Of a DNA stretch of 64,000 nt, positions 1 through 9,100 are shown in pieces (the first letter of the stretch is position 1; each line of letters begins with the position of its first letter). Below the pieces are notes generated by a model. That model searched no databases. It was not told the DNA's origin and was given only the letters and a program-made list of their open reading frames with translations. The position numbers and the translations under genes are program-made. The stretch comes from Terriglobus albidus (GTDB lineage: Bacteria; Acidobacteriota; Terriglobia; Terriglobales; Acidobacteriaceae). The stretch lies in the NCBI RefSeq assembly GCF_008000815.1, contig NZ_CP042806.1, forward strand, positions 3,720,001-3,784,000. Direction: 5' to 3'.

Positions 1-1053
1 CTTGGCGGTTCGCGGTGGTACCACACCCACGCTATGGCTGAATCTGACTTGCATAAGGGCGCCTACACCGGGCAGTTCGGCTTCGTGTACGTCGATCCGG
101 CATCGGGTGACCCGGGTCATTATGACCAGGAACACTTTCTTGCCCTCCGCGACTGGGAGCCGTTCTTCTCCTCGACCATGGAAGATGATGACGATGAAGA
201 CGGCAAGCCGGCGCTTCAACCGGAAAAGCCAACCCGCGACCTGCCAGGCTCGCCAGGGCTAGAGGTCAGTTCCATGACCTACTCCATTAATGACAAGTCG
301 TTAGGAGCAGGCCACCCCATCCGGGTAAAACAAGGCGACCGGGTGCTCTTCCATCTCCTGAATGCCTCGGCGATCGAGAACCGGCGTATCGCCTTCGCTG
401 GCCACAAATTCCGGATCATTGCGATGGATGGCAATCCCGTCCCCACGCCAGTGGAGGTGGATGCAATCTTCCTGGGAGCCGGGGAACGTGTCTGTGCTGT
501 TGTGGAGATGAACAATCCGGGTGTGTGGATACTCGGCGCGACGAATGACATGATCCGCAACGCCGGCCTCGGCATCATCGTGGAGTACGCTAACCAGCAC
601 AAAAAGGCGGTCTGGGCCAAGCCAGGGCCTGCAAGCTGGGACTACACCATCTTTGGTAAGCCGGGAGCACCGGCACAGAAGCCGGACGCAGTGATCGACA
701 TGGTCTTCGAGAAGATGCCGTCAGGCATGGGAAAGTTCAATGCCTGGCTCATCAACGGCAAGCCATATCCACACGAGCGTGAGTTTGTTTTGGAGCAGGG
801 CAAGCGCTACCGCCTCATCTATCGCAATCGCACCGATGATGCCCATCCAATGCACCTGCATCGTCATCAGACGGAACTCGTAGAGATCAACGGGAAATGG
901 ACCCACGGTCTGATCAAAGACACGGTGGTAGTGCCGTATTTTGGCCGCGCCTCCGTAGATTTTGTCGCCGATCAGCCGGGGCTGACTCTGTTCCACTGCC
1001 ATATCCAGAACCATATGGATTACGGCTTCAAAGCTCTTTTCCGTTACGCCTAA
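1..1053 (+). CDS. Multicopper oxidase, C-terminal part (5' end outside window)
   Basis: Periplasmic or exported copper oxidase of the laccase/CueO/CopA type, oxidising phenols or Cu(I) with reduction of O2 to water. The reading frame is open from base 1, so the gene begins upstream; about 350 residues are visible. Copper ligand motifs are clear: WYHTHA at visible residues 6-11 (type 2/3 site), HPMHLH at 282-287, and HCH at 332-334 followed by H338 (type 1/3 site). The residue ten after the cysteine, the axial type 1 position, is F343, a non-coordinating residue as in high-potential laccases. An acidic DDDDED stretch lies near residue 62. It is not in an operon with the copCD genes at 11-12.5 kb, although a shared role in copper handling is possible. 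Substrate cannot be told from sequence. Confidence 0.93.
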   Translation, partial: LGGSRWYHTHAMAESDLHKGAYTGQFGFVYVDPASGDPGHYDQEHFLALRDWEPFFSSTMEDDDDEDGKPALQPEKPTRDLPGSPGLEVSSMTYSINDKSLGAGHPIRVKQGDRVLFHLLNASAIENRRIAFAGHKFRIIAMDGNPVPTPVEVDAIFLGAGERVCAVVEMNNPGVWILGATNDMIRNAGLGIIVEYANQHKKAVWAKPGPASWDYTIFGKPGAPAQKPDAVIDMVFEKMPSGMGKFNAWLINGKPYPHEREFVLEQGKRYRLIYRNRTDDAHPMHLHRHQTELVEINGKWTHGLIKDTVVVPYFGRASVDFVADQPGLTLFHCHIQNHMDYGFKALFRYA

Positions 1054-1188
1054 GCTTTTGCAGGAATGCAACCAACTCACCCATGGAAGCCATCTTTGGC
1101 GTCCATGAGAGACGGAACGGAACGCAAAACTCCAGAAGGTTTACACCTCGTAGGGCGCCCCCCGGAAGCAGGTGTCAGTTCCAGCATC

Positions 1189-1260
1189 ATGAAGACACTC
1201 GGCCTCGTGGTTCTCGTCATTCTGGTATCCATGGCGATCTGGTGGTTCTATCGCAACTAG
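1189..1260 (+). CDS. Possible 23-residue membrane microprotein
   Basis: A short frame beginning MKTLGLVVLVIL and ending WWFYRN encodes one hydrophobic helix with a Lys at the start and an Arg at the end, the usual shape of a single-pass small inner-membrane protein. The frame stays open upstream to 1066, but that part is not protein-like. A weak purine-rich stretch (ggaagcagg) lies upstream, somewhat far away. It follows the multicopper oxidase by about 135 bases and is immediately followed by a strong hairpin at 1262-1298, which fits the end of a transcript. Expression is unproven. Confidence 0.35.
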   Translation: MKTLGLVVLVILVSMAIWWFYRN

Positions 1261-1261
1261 G

Positions 1262-1298
1262 GTGTCAGTGATGACTGGTGTCAGTCATCGGATGACAC
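1262..1298 (+). terminator. Nested inverted repeat, possible transcript end
   Basis: GATGACTG (1270-1277) pairs perfectly with CAGTCATC (1282-1289) around a GTGT loop, and the outer GTGTCA (1262-1267) pairs with TGACAC (1293-1298). It starts two bases after the stop at 1260. There is no T-run, so it is not a textbook intrinsic terminator. It could equally be an mRNA-stabilising stem or an operator, since GTGTCAG also occurs as a direct repeat here. Confidence 0.4.
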
Positions 1299-1395
1299 GC
1301 CCGCAGGAGATGAACTCAGCGGTCTTCTCGTGAAGAGTAAAAGAAAACCTCCCGCAGTCTTTCTCCCGTCGTAGACGACCGTAAAGGAGGACGAC

Positions 1396-1893
1396 ATGCC
1401 AGAGAAAGCAACAACCGAACGGGCAAAGAACGATCTTCGTGAAGGAAAGTCTCCTTCAACCGCCGCTGGAGAATTTGTGCATGAGGAGATCGAGCATATT
1501 CGCGAAGGGAAACACGGTGCACGATCGCCGCAGCAGGCCATCGCCATCGGTCTCAGCAAAGCACGCAGAGCTGGAATTCCGCTTCCTCCTCCAGGAAAAG
1601 GACAAGCGAAGGAGAGCACCCGCAGATCCGCTGAGAGAGCGTACGAAAAAGGCCAGGAGGGAGCCGAACCGGCTTCTCCTAAACGATCTCGGACCAGGGA
1701 GCGGGTACTTCAGCGCGAATCGCACAGGTCCGTAACACGCGGAGCTCTCTCAAAGCAGGCAAAAACAGCTTCGAGCAAACGGACCTCAAAGAGCCGGCAT
1801 GAGGCAGCGATGAAGGCTGTAGCTACAAAGGGTAAGGATGGCCTTCGTAGCGCAGCTCGCAAGGCTGCGCGGACTCGCAGCAAGAAGGGATAG
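1396..1893 (+). CDS. DUF6496 family basic protein
   Basis: A 165-residue, strongly basic protein. Residues 1-60 match what I know of the DUF6496 family: a MPEKATTERAK start, the core EFVHEEIEHIREGKHGARS and then a QAIAIGLSKARRAG segment. The C-terminal half (about 65-165) is a low-complexity Lys/Arg/Ser/Ala tail resembling histone-H1-like nucleoid proteins. The start is well supported by an aaaggagg Shine-Dalgarno seven bases before the ATG. The family is of unknown function; nucleic-acid binding or a stress role is an inference from charge. It stands alone, between the oxidase region and the convergent GT41 gene. Confidence 0.82.
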   Translation: MPEKATTERAKNDLREGKSPSTAAGEFVHEEIEHIREGKHGARSPQQAIAIGLSKARRAGIPLPPPGKGQAKESTRRSAERAYEKGQEGAEPASPKRSRTRERVLQRESHRSVTRGALSKQAKTASSKRTSKSRHEAAMKAVATKGKDGLRSAARKAARTRSKKG

Positions 1894-1940
1894 CCCTAGT
1901 GTCGAGGCAGACGGACTGGCTCTAGTGTCCTAAGTCTAAA

Positions 1941-2003
1941 GTTGTCATCAAAAATGTTGTCATCCCGAACATTCGGGGTCCCCGGCGAACTTGTTCGCTG
2001 GGG
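1941..2003. repeat. REP-like palindromic segment
   Basis: Intergenic DNA with dense symmetry. GTTGTCATC occurs as a direct repeat (1941-1949 and 1956-1964). CCCGA and TCGGG form a small hairpin (about 1964-1977). A ten-pair stem (1980-1989 with 1994-2003, one G-T pair, loop cttg) follows directly. Adjacent hairpins built from CCCGAA and CCCCGGCGAA units look like a dispersed extragenic palindromic element. It could also serve as a terminator between the two convergent genes. No second copy was seen in this window. Confidence 0.45.
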
Positions 2004-2084
2004 TGATTCGTGAACGATCTGCTTTTTCAACGCTTCGGATGGCAAGGCTTCATAACTTATGTCGCGAACTTTAGATTCACCACG

Positions 2085-4148
2085 CTAGAAGGTCTCGGGG
2101 GGAAGTCCTGCGCACCAGCGTTTCCAGGCTGCGCGAAGTTTCTCCACGAGCACACCTGCAACTTGGTCATGTTGCCGCAACGCGCTATTCGCGAACATGG
2201 AAGGCAGTTCATGCCGTAATTGATTCAGTACGTGCAGGTTTTGCGTCCACGAGACGGCCTTCTGCACAAATTCATCCTGGTCGTGCGCAATGAACTCTGG
2301 AATACCTACATGAGATGCAATCGATGTCCCCACCCGGCCGGAGACGAGTTCGCTGCAGAGGGTAAGAGTCGGTATTCCCATGCACAGGGCATGGCTGGTG
2401 GTTGTGCTGCCGTTATATGGGAAGGTGTCAAGGCAGAGATCGGCCATCCTATACTGTTCCAGTTGTTCCAGCACAGATCGCGCATGCAGGAAGAGCAGGC
2501 GCTCCTGCGATATACCTTCAGCGATGAACCATGCCTTTACCGTCTCCGGAGGAGCCCCATTGGACATGGTTGCAAGGATCATCCGCGAACTCGGTACTGC
2601 CTTTAGGATCCTGGCCCACAATGCGATGTGAGGCTGGTTCAGCTTGTTGATACGTGCCAGGCAGCAGAAGTTGAAGTATCCGTTGGTCAGTGCGGGAAGT
2701 TCGTTTCGTTCAGGCGCTGGTTCATACGGTGCGAACGTCGTGGTAGCAGGTAGATAAAGAATTTTCTCGGAGAACTGCGACTGTTCGACGGAGGTGATCA
2801 GGTTCGCATCGCCAATAAAGTAGTCCATGGCGTCCAGCCCCGTCGTCGCTAGATAGCCAATCCAGCTCATCTGAAGCGGCGCGGGTTTGCGCGCGAAGGT
2901 CAGCATGCGATTGTCACCGCTATGACCGGAGAGGTCGAAGAGAACGTCGATAACGTCGGCGCGTATAGCGCGTGCAAGCGCCTCATCTGAGGCGGTAGCG
3001 GCTCCACGCCAGTAATCGAACAATTCCTTGTACTGCTCTGTAACTGGGTCGTACTGCCGGCTGACGTTGTAGGCATAGAGCTGCAGGTCTGTATGCTGCG
3101 TAAGCCGCTCGAGCGCAGGCATCAGGTAGCGGACAACCGGATGATTGCGCAGGTCGCCCGAGACAAAGCCTACCCGCAGAGTTCGGTCGGGCTCACGCGT
3201 GTTGAAATAGTTTCCCCATTGAGACTTCAACGGCGTTTCAAAACGTTCTGCGTAAATACGGTGTTCCGCCAGGATTGCAGCGGAAGTGCAGTTATCCCGT
3301 AGAGAAAGCGTGAACAGCAGATTGCTGTGCCCTTGGGCCAGATTGGGATCCAGCCGGATAGCATGGCGCAGCAGCATCTCTGTCTCGGCGACAAATCCAT
3401 GGTGCCCCATCAGCTCTCCCAGGTTAACGAAGGGAGGGGCAAAGGTTGAGTCGAGTTCAATGGCTCGCCGGTAATAAGCCTCTGCCTCAGGATAGCGGTG
3501 TTGTTTGCTTAGAAGTTGTCCGTAGTTATTCAGCAGGCGTACTTCCTGCGGCATGACTCGAACGGCGAATTGATAGTGCGGCTCGGCTTCCTCCAACTGC
3601 TCGCGCATGTTAAGGATATTCGCCAGGTTTACATGCGTCAGGCCGTGATCAGGATCCATGGTCAATACAAAACGCAACCTGGTCTCTGCTGCCGTCAGGT
3701 TACCCATCTCAAGCAGTGTGACGCCCAGATTGTAAAAAGGCTCAATGGAGTCCTGATGCAACGCAATTGCCCGCTCGTAATGGCGGATCGCCTCGCCATG
3801 GCGGCTGGCGCCCTTCAATGCATTGCCATAATTGTTCTGATACTGCCAATCGTCATGTAGATTTACAGGCGCCTGCTGATAGAGCGCAATGGCTGTGTTC
3901 AGATCACCGCGGGTAGCAATGGTGGCGGCAAGGATCTTCCAGGCAAGAGGGTGCTGTGGGTCGCGCGCATTCAAATTGCGAGCCAGTGCTTCAGCCTCTG
4001 CTAAACGGCCTTGAACGAAATACTGTTCCAGCGCCAGCAGCTCCTGGGGGGAGATCGCGCCAAAGTTAATAAGCCCTTGGGAAGAACGGGGTTGTGCGCC
4101 GGCAAAAGCGGATTTCAAAAGGGGAGTCCTCCGTGGATTCGTGCCCAT
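2085..4148 (-). CDS. TPR-GT41 (OGT/SPINDLY-like) glycosyltransferase
   Basis: Family GT41 protein that probably transfers a sugar from a nucleotide sugar (GlcNAc in eukaryotic OGT, fucose in plant SPINDLY) to Ser/Thr of proteins. Numbering from the longest frame (start 4208): tetratricopeptide repeats fill about residues 55-300 (for example YRRAIELDSTFAPPFVNLGE). The catalytic OGT domain runs from about 310 to 700 with GFVSGDLRNHP (H356, the conserved His), NKLNQPHIALWARIL and the acceptor/UDP loop DTFPYNGSTTTSHALCMG. Start is uncertain: ATG at 4148 is listed, an upstream in-frame ATG is at 4208, and a TTG at 4118 has the best Shine-Dalgarno (cggagg, eight bases upstream). It is a single gene, divergent from the fucosidase. 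The sugar donor cannot be read from the sequence. Confidence 0.88.
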   Translation of the reverse strand: MGTNPRRTPLLKSAFAGAQPRSSQGLINFGAISPQELLALEQYFVQGRLAEAEALARNLNARDPQHPLAWKILAATIATRGDLNTAIALYQQAPVNLHDDWQYQNNYGNALKGASRHGEAIRHYERAIALHQDSIEPFYNLGVTLLEMGNLTAAETRLRFVLTMDPDHGLTHVNLANILNMREQLEEAEPHYQFAVRVMPQEVRLLNNYGQLLSKQHRYPEAEAYYRRAIELDSTFAPPFVNLGELMGHHGFVAETEMLLRHAIRLDPNLAQGHSNLLFTLSLRDNCTSAAILAEHRIYAERFETPLKSQWGNYFNTREPDRTLRVGFVSGDLRNHPVVRYLMPALERLTQHTDLQLYAYNVSRQYDPVTEQYKELFDYWRGAATASDEALARAIRADVIDVLFDLSGHSGDNRMLTFARKPAPLQMSWIGYLATTGLDAMDYFIGDANLITSVEQSQFSEKILYLPATTTFAPYEPAPERNELPALTNGYFNFCCLARINKLNQPHIALWARILKAVPSSRMILATMSNGAPPETVKAWFIAEGISQERLLFLHARSVLEQLEQYRMADLCLDTFPYNGSTTTSHALCMGIPTLTLCSELVSGRVGTSIASHVGIPEFIAHDQDEFVQKAVSWTQNLHVLNQLRHELPSMFANSALRQHDQVAGVLVEKLRAAWKRWCAGLPPETF

Positions 4149-4421
4149 GGACTGCCCCACAGCATGGACAGGGAGAGTCAAGACTGTATGTAGCAATGCC
4201 ATGGCCATCGCCGGGGCACACTTCGTTGGAAGGCTCTTATCTTGAACCGAAGGGTTCTCTAATCTTCAAGAGGCCATGCAAGCTATTGATTTATAGGCAC
4301 ATAATGCGGACATCCTCTACCCGTTGGACCCCATGGCTCGGTTGGGAGAAGCGGTCATGATTTCACTCGTAAATTTGTTTTTTCATGTATGGTTTTCGTG
4401 TTGATTCATCGGAGGAAATCT

Positions 4422-6074
4422 GTGAGGGAAGTACGACCGCTGCGCCAAATCATCCATATCCTGGGTCTTCTGTTTCTGATCCTTGCTTCGTGTCCCATGG
4501 CAGGGGCCGCTGAGGATGACCCGGAAAAGGGATCGCTGAATAAGCCGGACAGGCTGGAATGGTTTCGCGACCAGGGTTTCGGTCTCTTTATTCACTGGAG
4601 TGTCGACAGCCAACTTGGCGTGGTGATCAGCCACTCGCTGGTTGGGGCCTCGCCTGAGTACACGGATCGCTTTTTCAACGAGCTGCCGAAGACCTTTGAC
4701 CCGGATCGTTTTCAACCGAAGGACTGGGCTCGCCTCGCGCATCTGGCAGGTATTCGCTACATGATGTTCACTACCAAACATCATTCGGGCTTCACGATGT
4801 TTGATAGCAAAACGACACCATTCGGTGTCATGCATACACCCTTTCATCGCGATATCACGCGAGAGGTCTTTGACGCCTTTCGTTCTGAGGGCATCTCGAC
4901 CGGCGTTTACTTCTCTCCGGATGATTTCTGGTGGCTGCACCAGAACGGTAAGACCATCCGCCGTTCCGTGCCAGATGTGCAACCGAGGAATAACCCGGGA
5001 CTGATGCAGTACGACCAGAGTCAGCTCAAAGAGCTGTTGACCAACTATGGCAAGGTCGACGAACTTTTTCTCGATGGTGAAGCCGCCGGCCTGCGGGATC
5101 TTGCATGGAAGCTCGATCCCAACATCATCGTGACGCGCGGCGCCATCAAAACTCCCGAACTGACTGTTCCTGGTATGCCGCTTCCTGGACCGTGGGAGAC
5201 CTGCATGACGATGGGAACCGCCTGGCAGTATCAGCCTCAGAACGAACACTACAAATCAGGCGGAGAGCTGATTCGCCTGCTGGTACAGACACGCGCCAAA
5301 GGAGGCAACTTCCTGCTGAACGTCGGGCCGAAACCGAATGGTGAGCTTCCGATCGAAGAAGAGGAGCGTCTCCGTGAAATGGCTCTCTGGATGTTCGTGA
5401 ACTCCGACGCGATCTATGCCGTGCGTCCCTGGGTCATTACCAACGAAGGCGATGTCTGGTTTACCAAAAAGAAAGACAACAGCGCGCTCTATGCCGTCGT
5501 TGAATCTAACACGCCATGGCCCCGTGCTACATGGAAGGAATTCACGCTTCATTCCGTTCGAGCGACCGACAAGACAGAGGTGAGTGTCCTCGGACAGAGT
5601 GACGAGGTCGTGGAGTATCACGCCGAAATTACTCCGAAATCGACATGGCATCAGGAGAAAGACGGACTCCATGTGCGAGTGCTGCAGGCACAACGGCTGC
5701 AGGATAATTTTCGCTGGCCAAATCCGGCCGTGATCAGAATTACAAACGTCGAGCCTGCTCTTAAGCCACCGCAGGTGCAGACAACCGGCTCAGTCGTGGG
5801 CACGTCGGGAGAAGAAACACTCGAAGGATCTGTCCTCGATATGGGTGACCAACCGTCTCTCGAAGTCACCTTCGAATATCGACCGGTCTCGGGAGAAGAT
5901 GTGAATTCACGGACGGCTGCCTGGACCGCAACCCCGACGCAGACGATCTCCAAACCAGGAGCATTTACAGCAAACCTCAAGGGACTGGATCCCAAGGGCG
6001 CGTATGAGTTCCGTGCCGTGATTCATCACCCGCTGCTGCCGCTCTATGGCGCAGAGCTGAAGATGAAGCGATAG
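4422..6074 (+). CDS. GH29 alpha-L-fucosidase, exported
   Basis: Hydrolyses alpha-L-fucosides, probably in the periplasm. The catalytic TIM barrel spans about residues 35-330: EWFRDQGFGLFIHWS at its start, FTTKHHSGFTMFDS, then GKVDELFLDGE with D218 at the family nucleophile position, and KGGNFLLNVGP at the end. A beta-rich C-terminal domain follows. I chose a GTG start at 4422 because GGAGGAAA lies six bases before it and it opens directly into a signal peptide (hydrophobic stretch ending SCPMAGAAE). The frame extends to an ATG at 4389 without a ribosome-binding site. The length of 550 residues is normal for GH29. It faces the Oar-like receptor gene, with a shared terminator between them, so fucosylated-glycan use may link them (inference). 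Confidence 0.9.
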   Translation: MREVRPLRQIIHILGLLFLILASCPMAGAAEDDPEKGSLNKPDRLEWFRDQGFGLFIHWSVDSQLGVVISHSLVGASPEYTDRFFNELPKTFDPDRFQPKDWARLAHLAGIRYMMFTTKHHSGFTMFDSKTTPFGVMHTPFHRDITREVFDAFRSEGISTGVYFSPDDFWWLHQNGKTIRRSVPDVQPRNNPGLMQYDQSQLKELLTNYGKVDELFLDGEAAGLRDLAWKLDPNIIVTRGAIKTPELTVPGMPLPGPWETCMTMGTAWQYQPQNEHYKSGGELIRLLVQTRAKGGNFLLNVGPKPNGELPIEEEERLREMALWMFVNSDAIYAVRPWVITNEGDVWFTKKKDNSALYAVVESNTPWPRATWKEFTLHSVRATDKTEVSVLGQSDEVVEYHAEITPKSTWHQEKDGLHVRVLQAQRLQDNFRWPNPAVIRITNVEPALKPPQVQTTGSVVGTSGEETLEGSVLDMGDQPSLEVTFEYRPVSGEDVNSRTAAWTATPTQTISKPGAFTANLKGLDPKGAYEFRAVIHHPLLPLYGAELKMKR

Positions 6075-6087
6075 GCGAAAACGTAAT

Positions 6088-6123
6088 AAAGCCTGCCCGG
6101 GAAGTTCTCCGGACAGGCTTTTT
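6088..6123. terminator. Bidirectional intrinsic terminator
   Basis: AAAGCCTG pairs with CAGGCTTT, with an inner CCGG/CCGG pairing and a run of T's after the right arm. It lies between the convergent fucosidase and TonB-receptor genes and can serve both. Confidence 0.85.
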
Positions 6124-6142
6124 GCTTCAAAGCCGCATGTTC

Positions 6143-9100
6143 TTAGAACTGGAACTTGCCGGCGAATTGAAGAATACGCTGTGCATTTCCAAACGCTACG
6201 CTGCTGATGGTTCCAAAGGTTGGCTGAGTGGTAACCGTTGCTGCTGGTGTGCCAAGCACCGGATGGTTCAGGACATTGAAGGCTTCAGCATCGAGCTTGA
6301 AGGAGAGGTTCTCGTGAATGGGGAAGATTCGGTGGATCGAGGTGTCCAGTCCCCAGGATTCCTGCCCCTGAAGAAAGTTACGGGGAGCATTTCCAAGAGT
6401 TCCAATAGCGGGTGTTTTGAAGGCGCAGGGATTGAACCATTGCGCCCGTGTGCGGGTGGGACCTGCTGGCGGTGAGCACAATGGGTTGCTGTCGACCGGG
6501 CCAGGCTTATAAGGGTCACCGACAAGGTCGGCGCGTTCATAGGTGGCGCCATTCCCAGTATTGGCAATGTCGCCTGCAGCGGTAACGTTGAAGTTCTGTC
6601 CGGAGCGGGCGGAGATGATGGCATTCACCTGCCAGTTGCCAACGACGTAGTCGCCTATCGTGTTTCCGGTAGAGAACCGCTTGTTCTTCCCGAAGGGAAG
6701 CTCATAAACGACATTCGCGGCAAGAATCTGAGGGATGTTGAAACCTGCAGGTCCTCGGCTGCCGCGCGGATTGTATGGATCTTCCGGGACTCCATTTTCG
6801 ACGCCGAAGTACCCGTCACTGCCCTCATTCAGGGTCTTGCTCCATGTATAGGCGACGGTGTATCCAAGTCCGTTGCTGAAGTGTCGCAGAAACGATGCCT
6901 GCAATGCATTGTAGGAAGCGTTTGCCCCCGAGTGATCCCACGACTTCTGCGGAACGGTGTAGGGAAACGGTTGGCCTGTGTTGGTTCCGCGTGCAGAGAA
7001 GGAGATGCAGGTTGAACAAGGAGTTCCGGTGTTGTAGTAACCGCCGATATCAAGGCGGTGTGACGAAGACCCAACGTAGTTGAGCGAGAAGACGGTGTGA
7101 GCTCCGAACTGCTGCTCAATACCGAAGTTGTACTGCTCAGAGTATGGATTCTCCCACTGCGGATCGACCATGTAGTTTACGTTCGACGAGCCGAAGGGAG
7201 TTGCCGCAGGAAGATTGCCGGAGTTGGCTGCAAACGGATCTTGAGCCGAGGTGTAGACAGTTCCAGGGGTATTGGTTCCGTTGATCTGCAGTGTGCCGGT
7301 ATCGGGCCATGATCCCTGGTAGTTCTGGGTCATTTGAATGATGGCTGCCCAGTTGTCATAGGTCATACCAAAGCCTCCGCGGATAGACATCTTATCGTTG
7401 ACGCGAAACGCGAAACCGATGCGGGGAGAGATATTGTCTTTGCTGCCGTGGAGAATCTTTCCTCCGGCAGCAACGCGGACGTGCGCGGGCAGCGTAGCGC
7501 TGGGAAGGCAGGGCGCATGCTTGCGGTCACTGCACAGCGGTGGCAGCTTCTGGATGATGTAGTCACCGGTATTGAAGTCGAAGTCTCCCGTTTCAGGCGA
7601 GCCTTGCAGACCGATGGACTCATCGGTGCCGAAGGCGGGAATGACGCTGCGGTCGTAACGAACACCAATGTTCAGCGTGAATGTGTGAGTGATCTTCCAA
7701 CTGTCCTGGAGATAGATGTTGGCGATACCTCCAGGGCGCTCGGTAAGAAAGACGTTACGTTTGTTTTCAGAGTTCGGATAGTCGAGAAGGAAGTCCGCCA
7801 GACCAAAACCTGACTGGGCCGCAATCTGTGCCGAAGTGATGTTCACGGGCGATCCGGGGTTAGCTCCAGGCTTTCCCGGAGTATTGCCAAAGTTACCTGT
7901 GGAAGCTCCGGTAAAGGTAACCGTTCCCTGGCGTAGCTGTGCCGTGTAGTTGACTTGGTCCCATCCGCCGCCCGCTTGTAGCTGATGATTGCCCATGGTG
8001 TGCATCACACTGCCCAGCCATTCATGAATGCTGGAAAGGTTTTTGGAGGGGCTGTTGACCTCTCCACCAGAGAAGCCGTTGGTAACGGTCTGGGTTACAA
8101 GCAGAGTTGCACCGCCGACAAATGAGTTGCACATATCGCCTGAGCAGCCATAAGTCTTCCAGAGATTGCGATCATTGAATTGCGTGACAGTGGTGTTCCC
8201 GACATGTGTGCGACCGTATTGAACCTGCATGCTGGTCGCGGGGCTGAAGACATGCATCCAGCTTGCACCATACTGTTCAGCGGGAATATCTGTTGAAGTG
8301 AAGAGCGTGGGAAGCGTGCTGGGCGATTCCTGGTTCCACTGTATGCCGGAATAGCGGAAGAAGATGAAATCCTTGGTGCCGAGGTGTTGATCGATGCGAC
8401 CTGTGTAGTTGTAGACCTTCTGGCGGGTCGGCTCGGTGATCTGATAGTTGTACTGAGTCGGAGCGATTCCCGGGATGACAATCGGCGTAGCGTTTCCGAA
8501 GACAGCCTTGACGAAGGCCAGCGAATAGCCGTTCATCTTTGCCGCGGGAATCTGGTTGCCCAGGAACGCCGGGCGATAGGGAACCGGTGCGTTGTTGCCA
8601 ACAGTCGGATCGTAAAGTTGGCACGGGGATACCTGCGCTTGTGTATCGCTGGCGGAACAGGTTCCACCCTTGTTCACGCCGGTGGAGGCGCTGGAGAAAT
8701 CGCCGTTGAGCTGTGCCTGCGTGGGAATCAGGATATTGGTCGATCCGGCCTTGGAGTAAAGCGTTCCTTCCATGCCAACCAGAAAGAACGTTTTATCGCG
8801 GCCGTCATAAAGCCATGGGATGCGAATAGGACCGCCGACCTGGCCTCCAAAGGTATTTAGGTGATACGACGGCGGAGCGGAGATGTAGGGTTTGGCATCA
8901 AAGCTGTTATTGCGGATGAACTCCCAGGCAGAACCATGAAGGCTGTTCGTTCCTGACTTCGTGACGATGTTCACCACGCCGCCAAGAGAACCGCCATAAA
9001 CGGCATCGTTGTGAGAGTTGATCTTGAACTCCTGGATGGTGTCGATAATGGGCGGGACTGCATAGGTGTTGTACCAGGCTTGGTTATCGTTCATCCCGTC

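Noticed and set aside
1172-1298. Repeated GTGTCAG units suspected as CRISPR-like
   Set aside because: Only a few short copies inside a hairpin; no regular spacers or cas genes.
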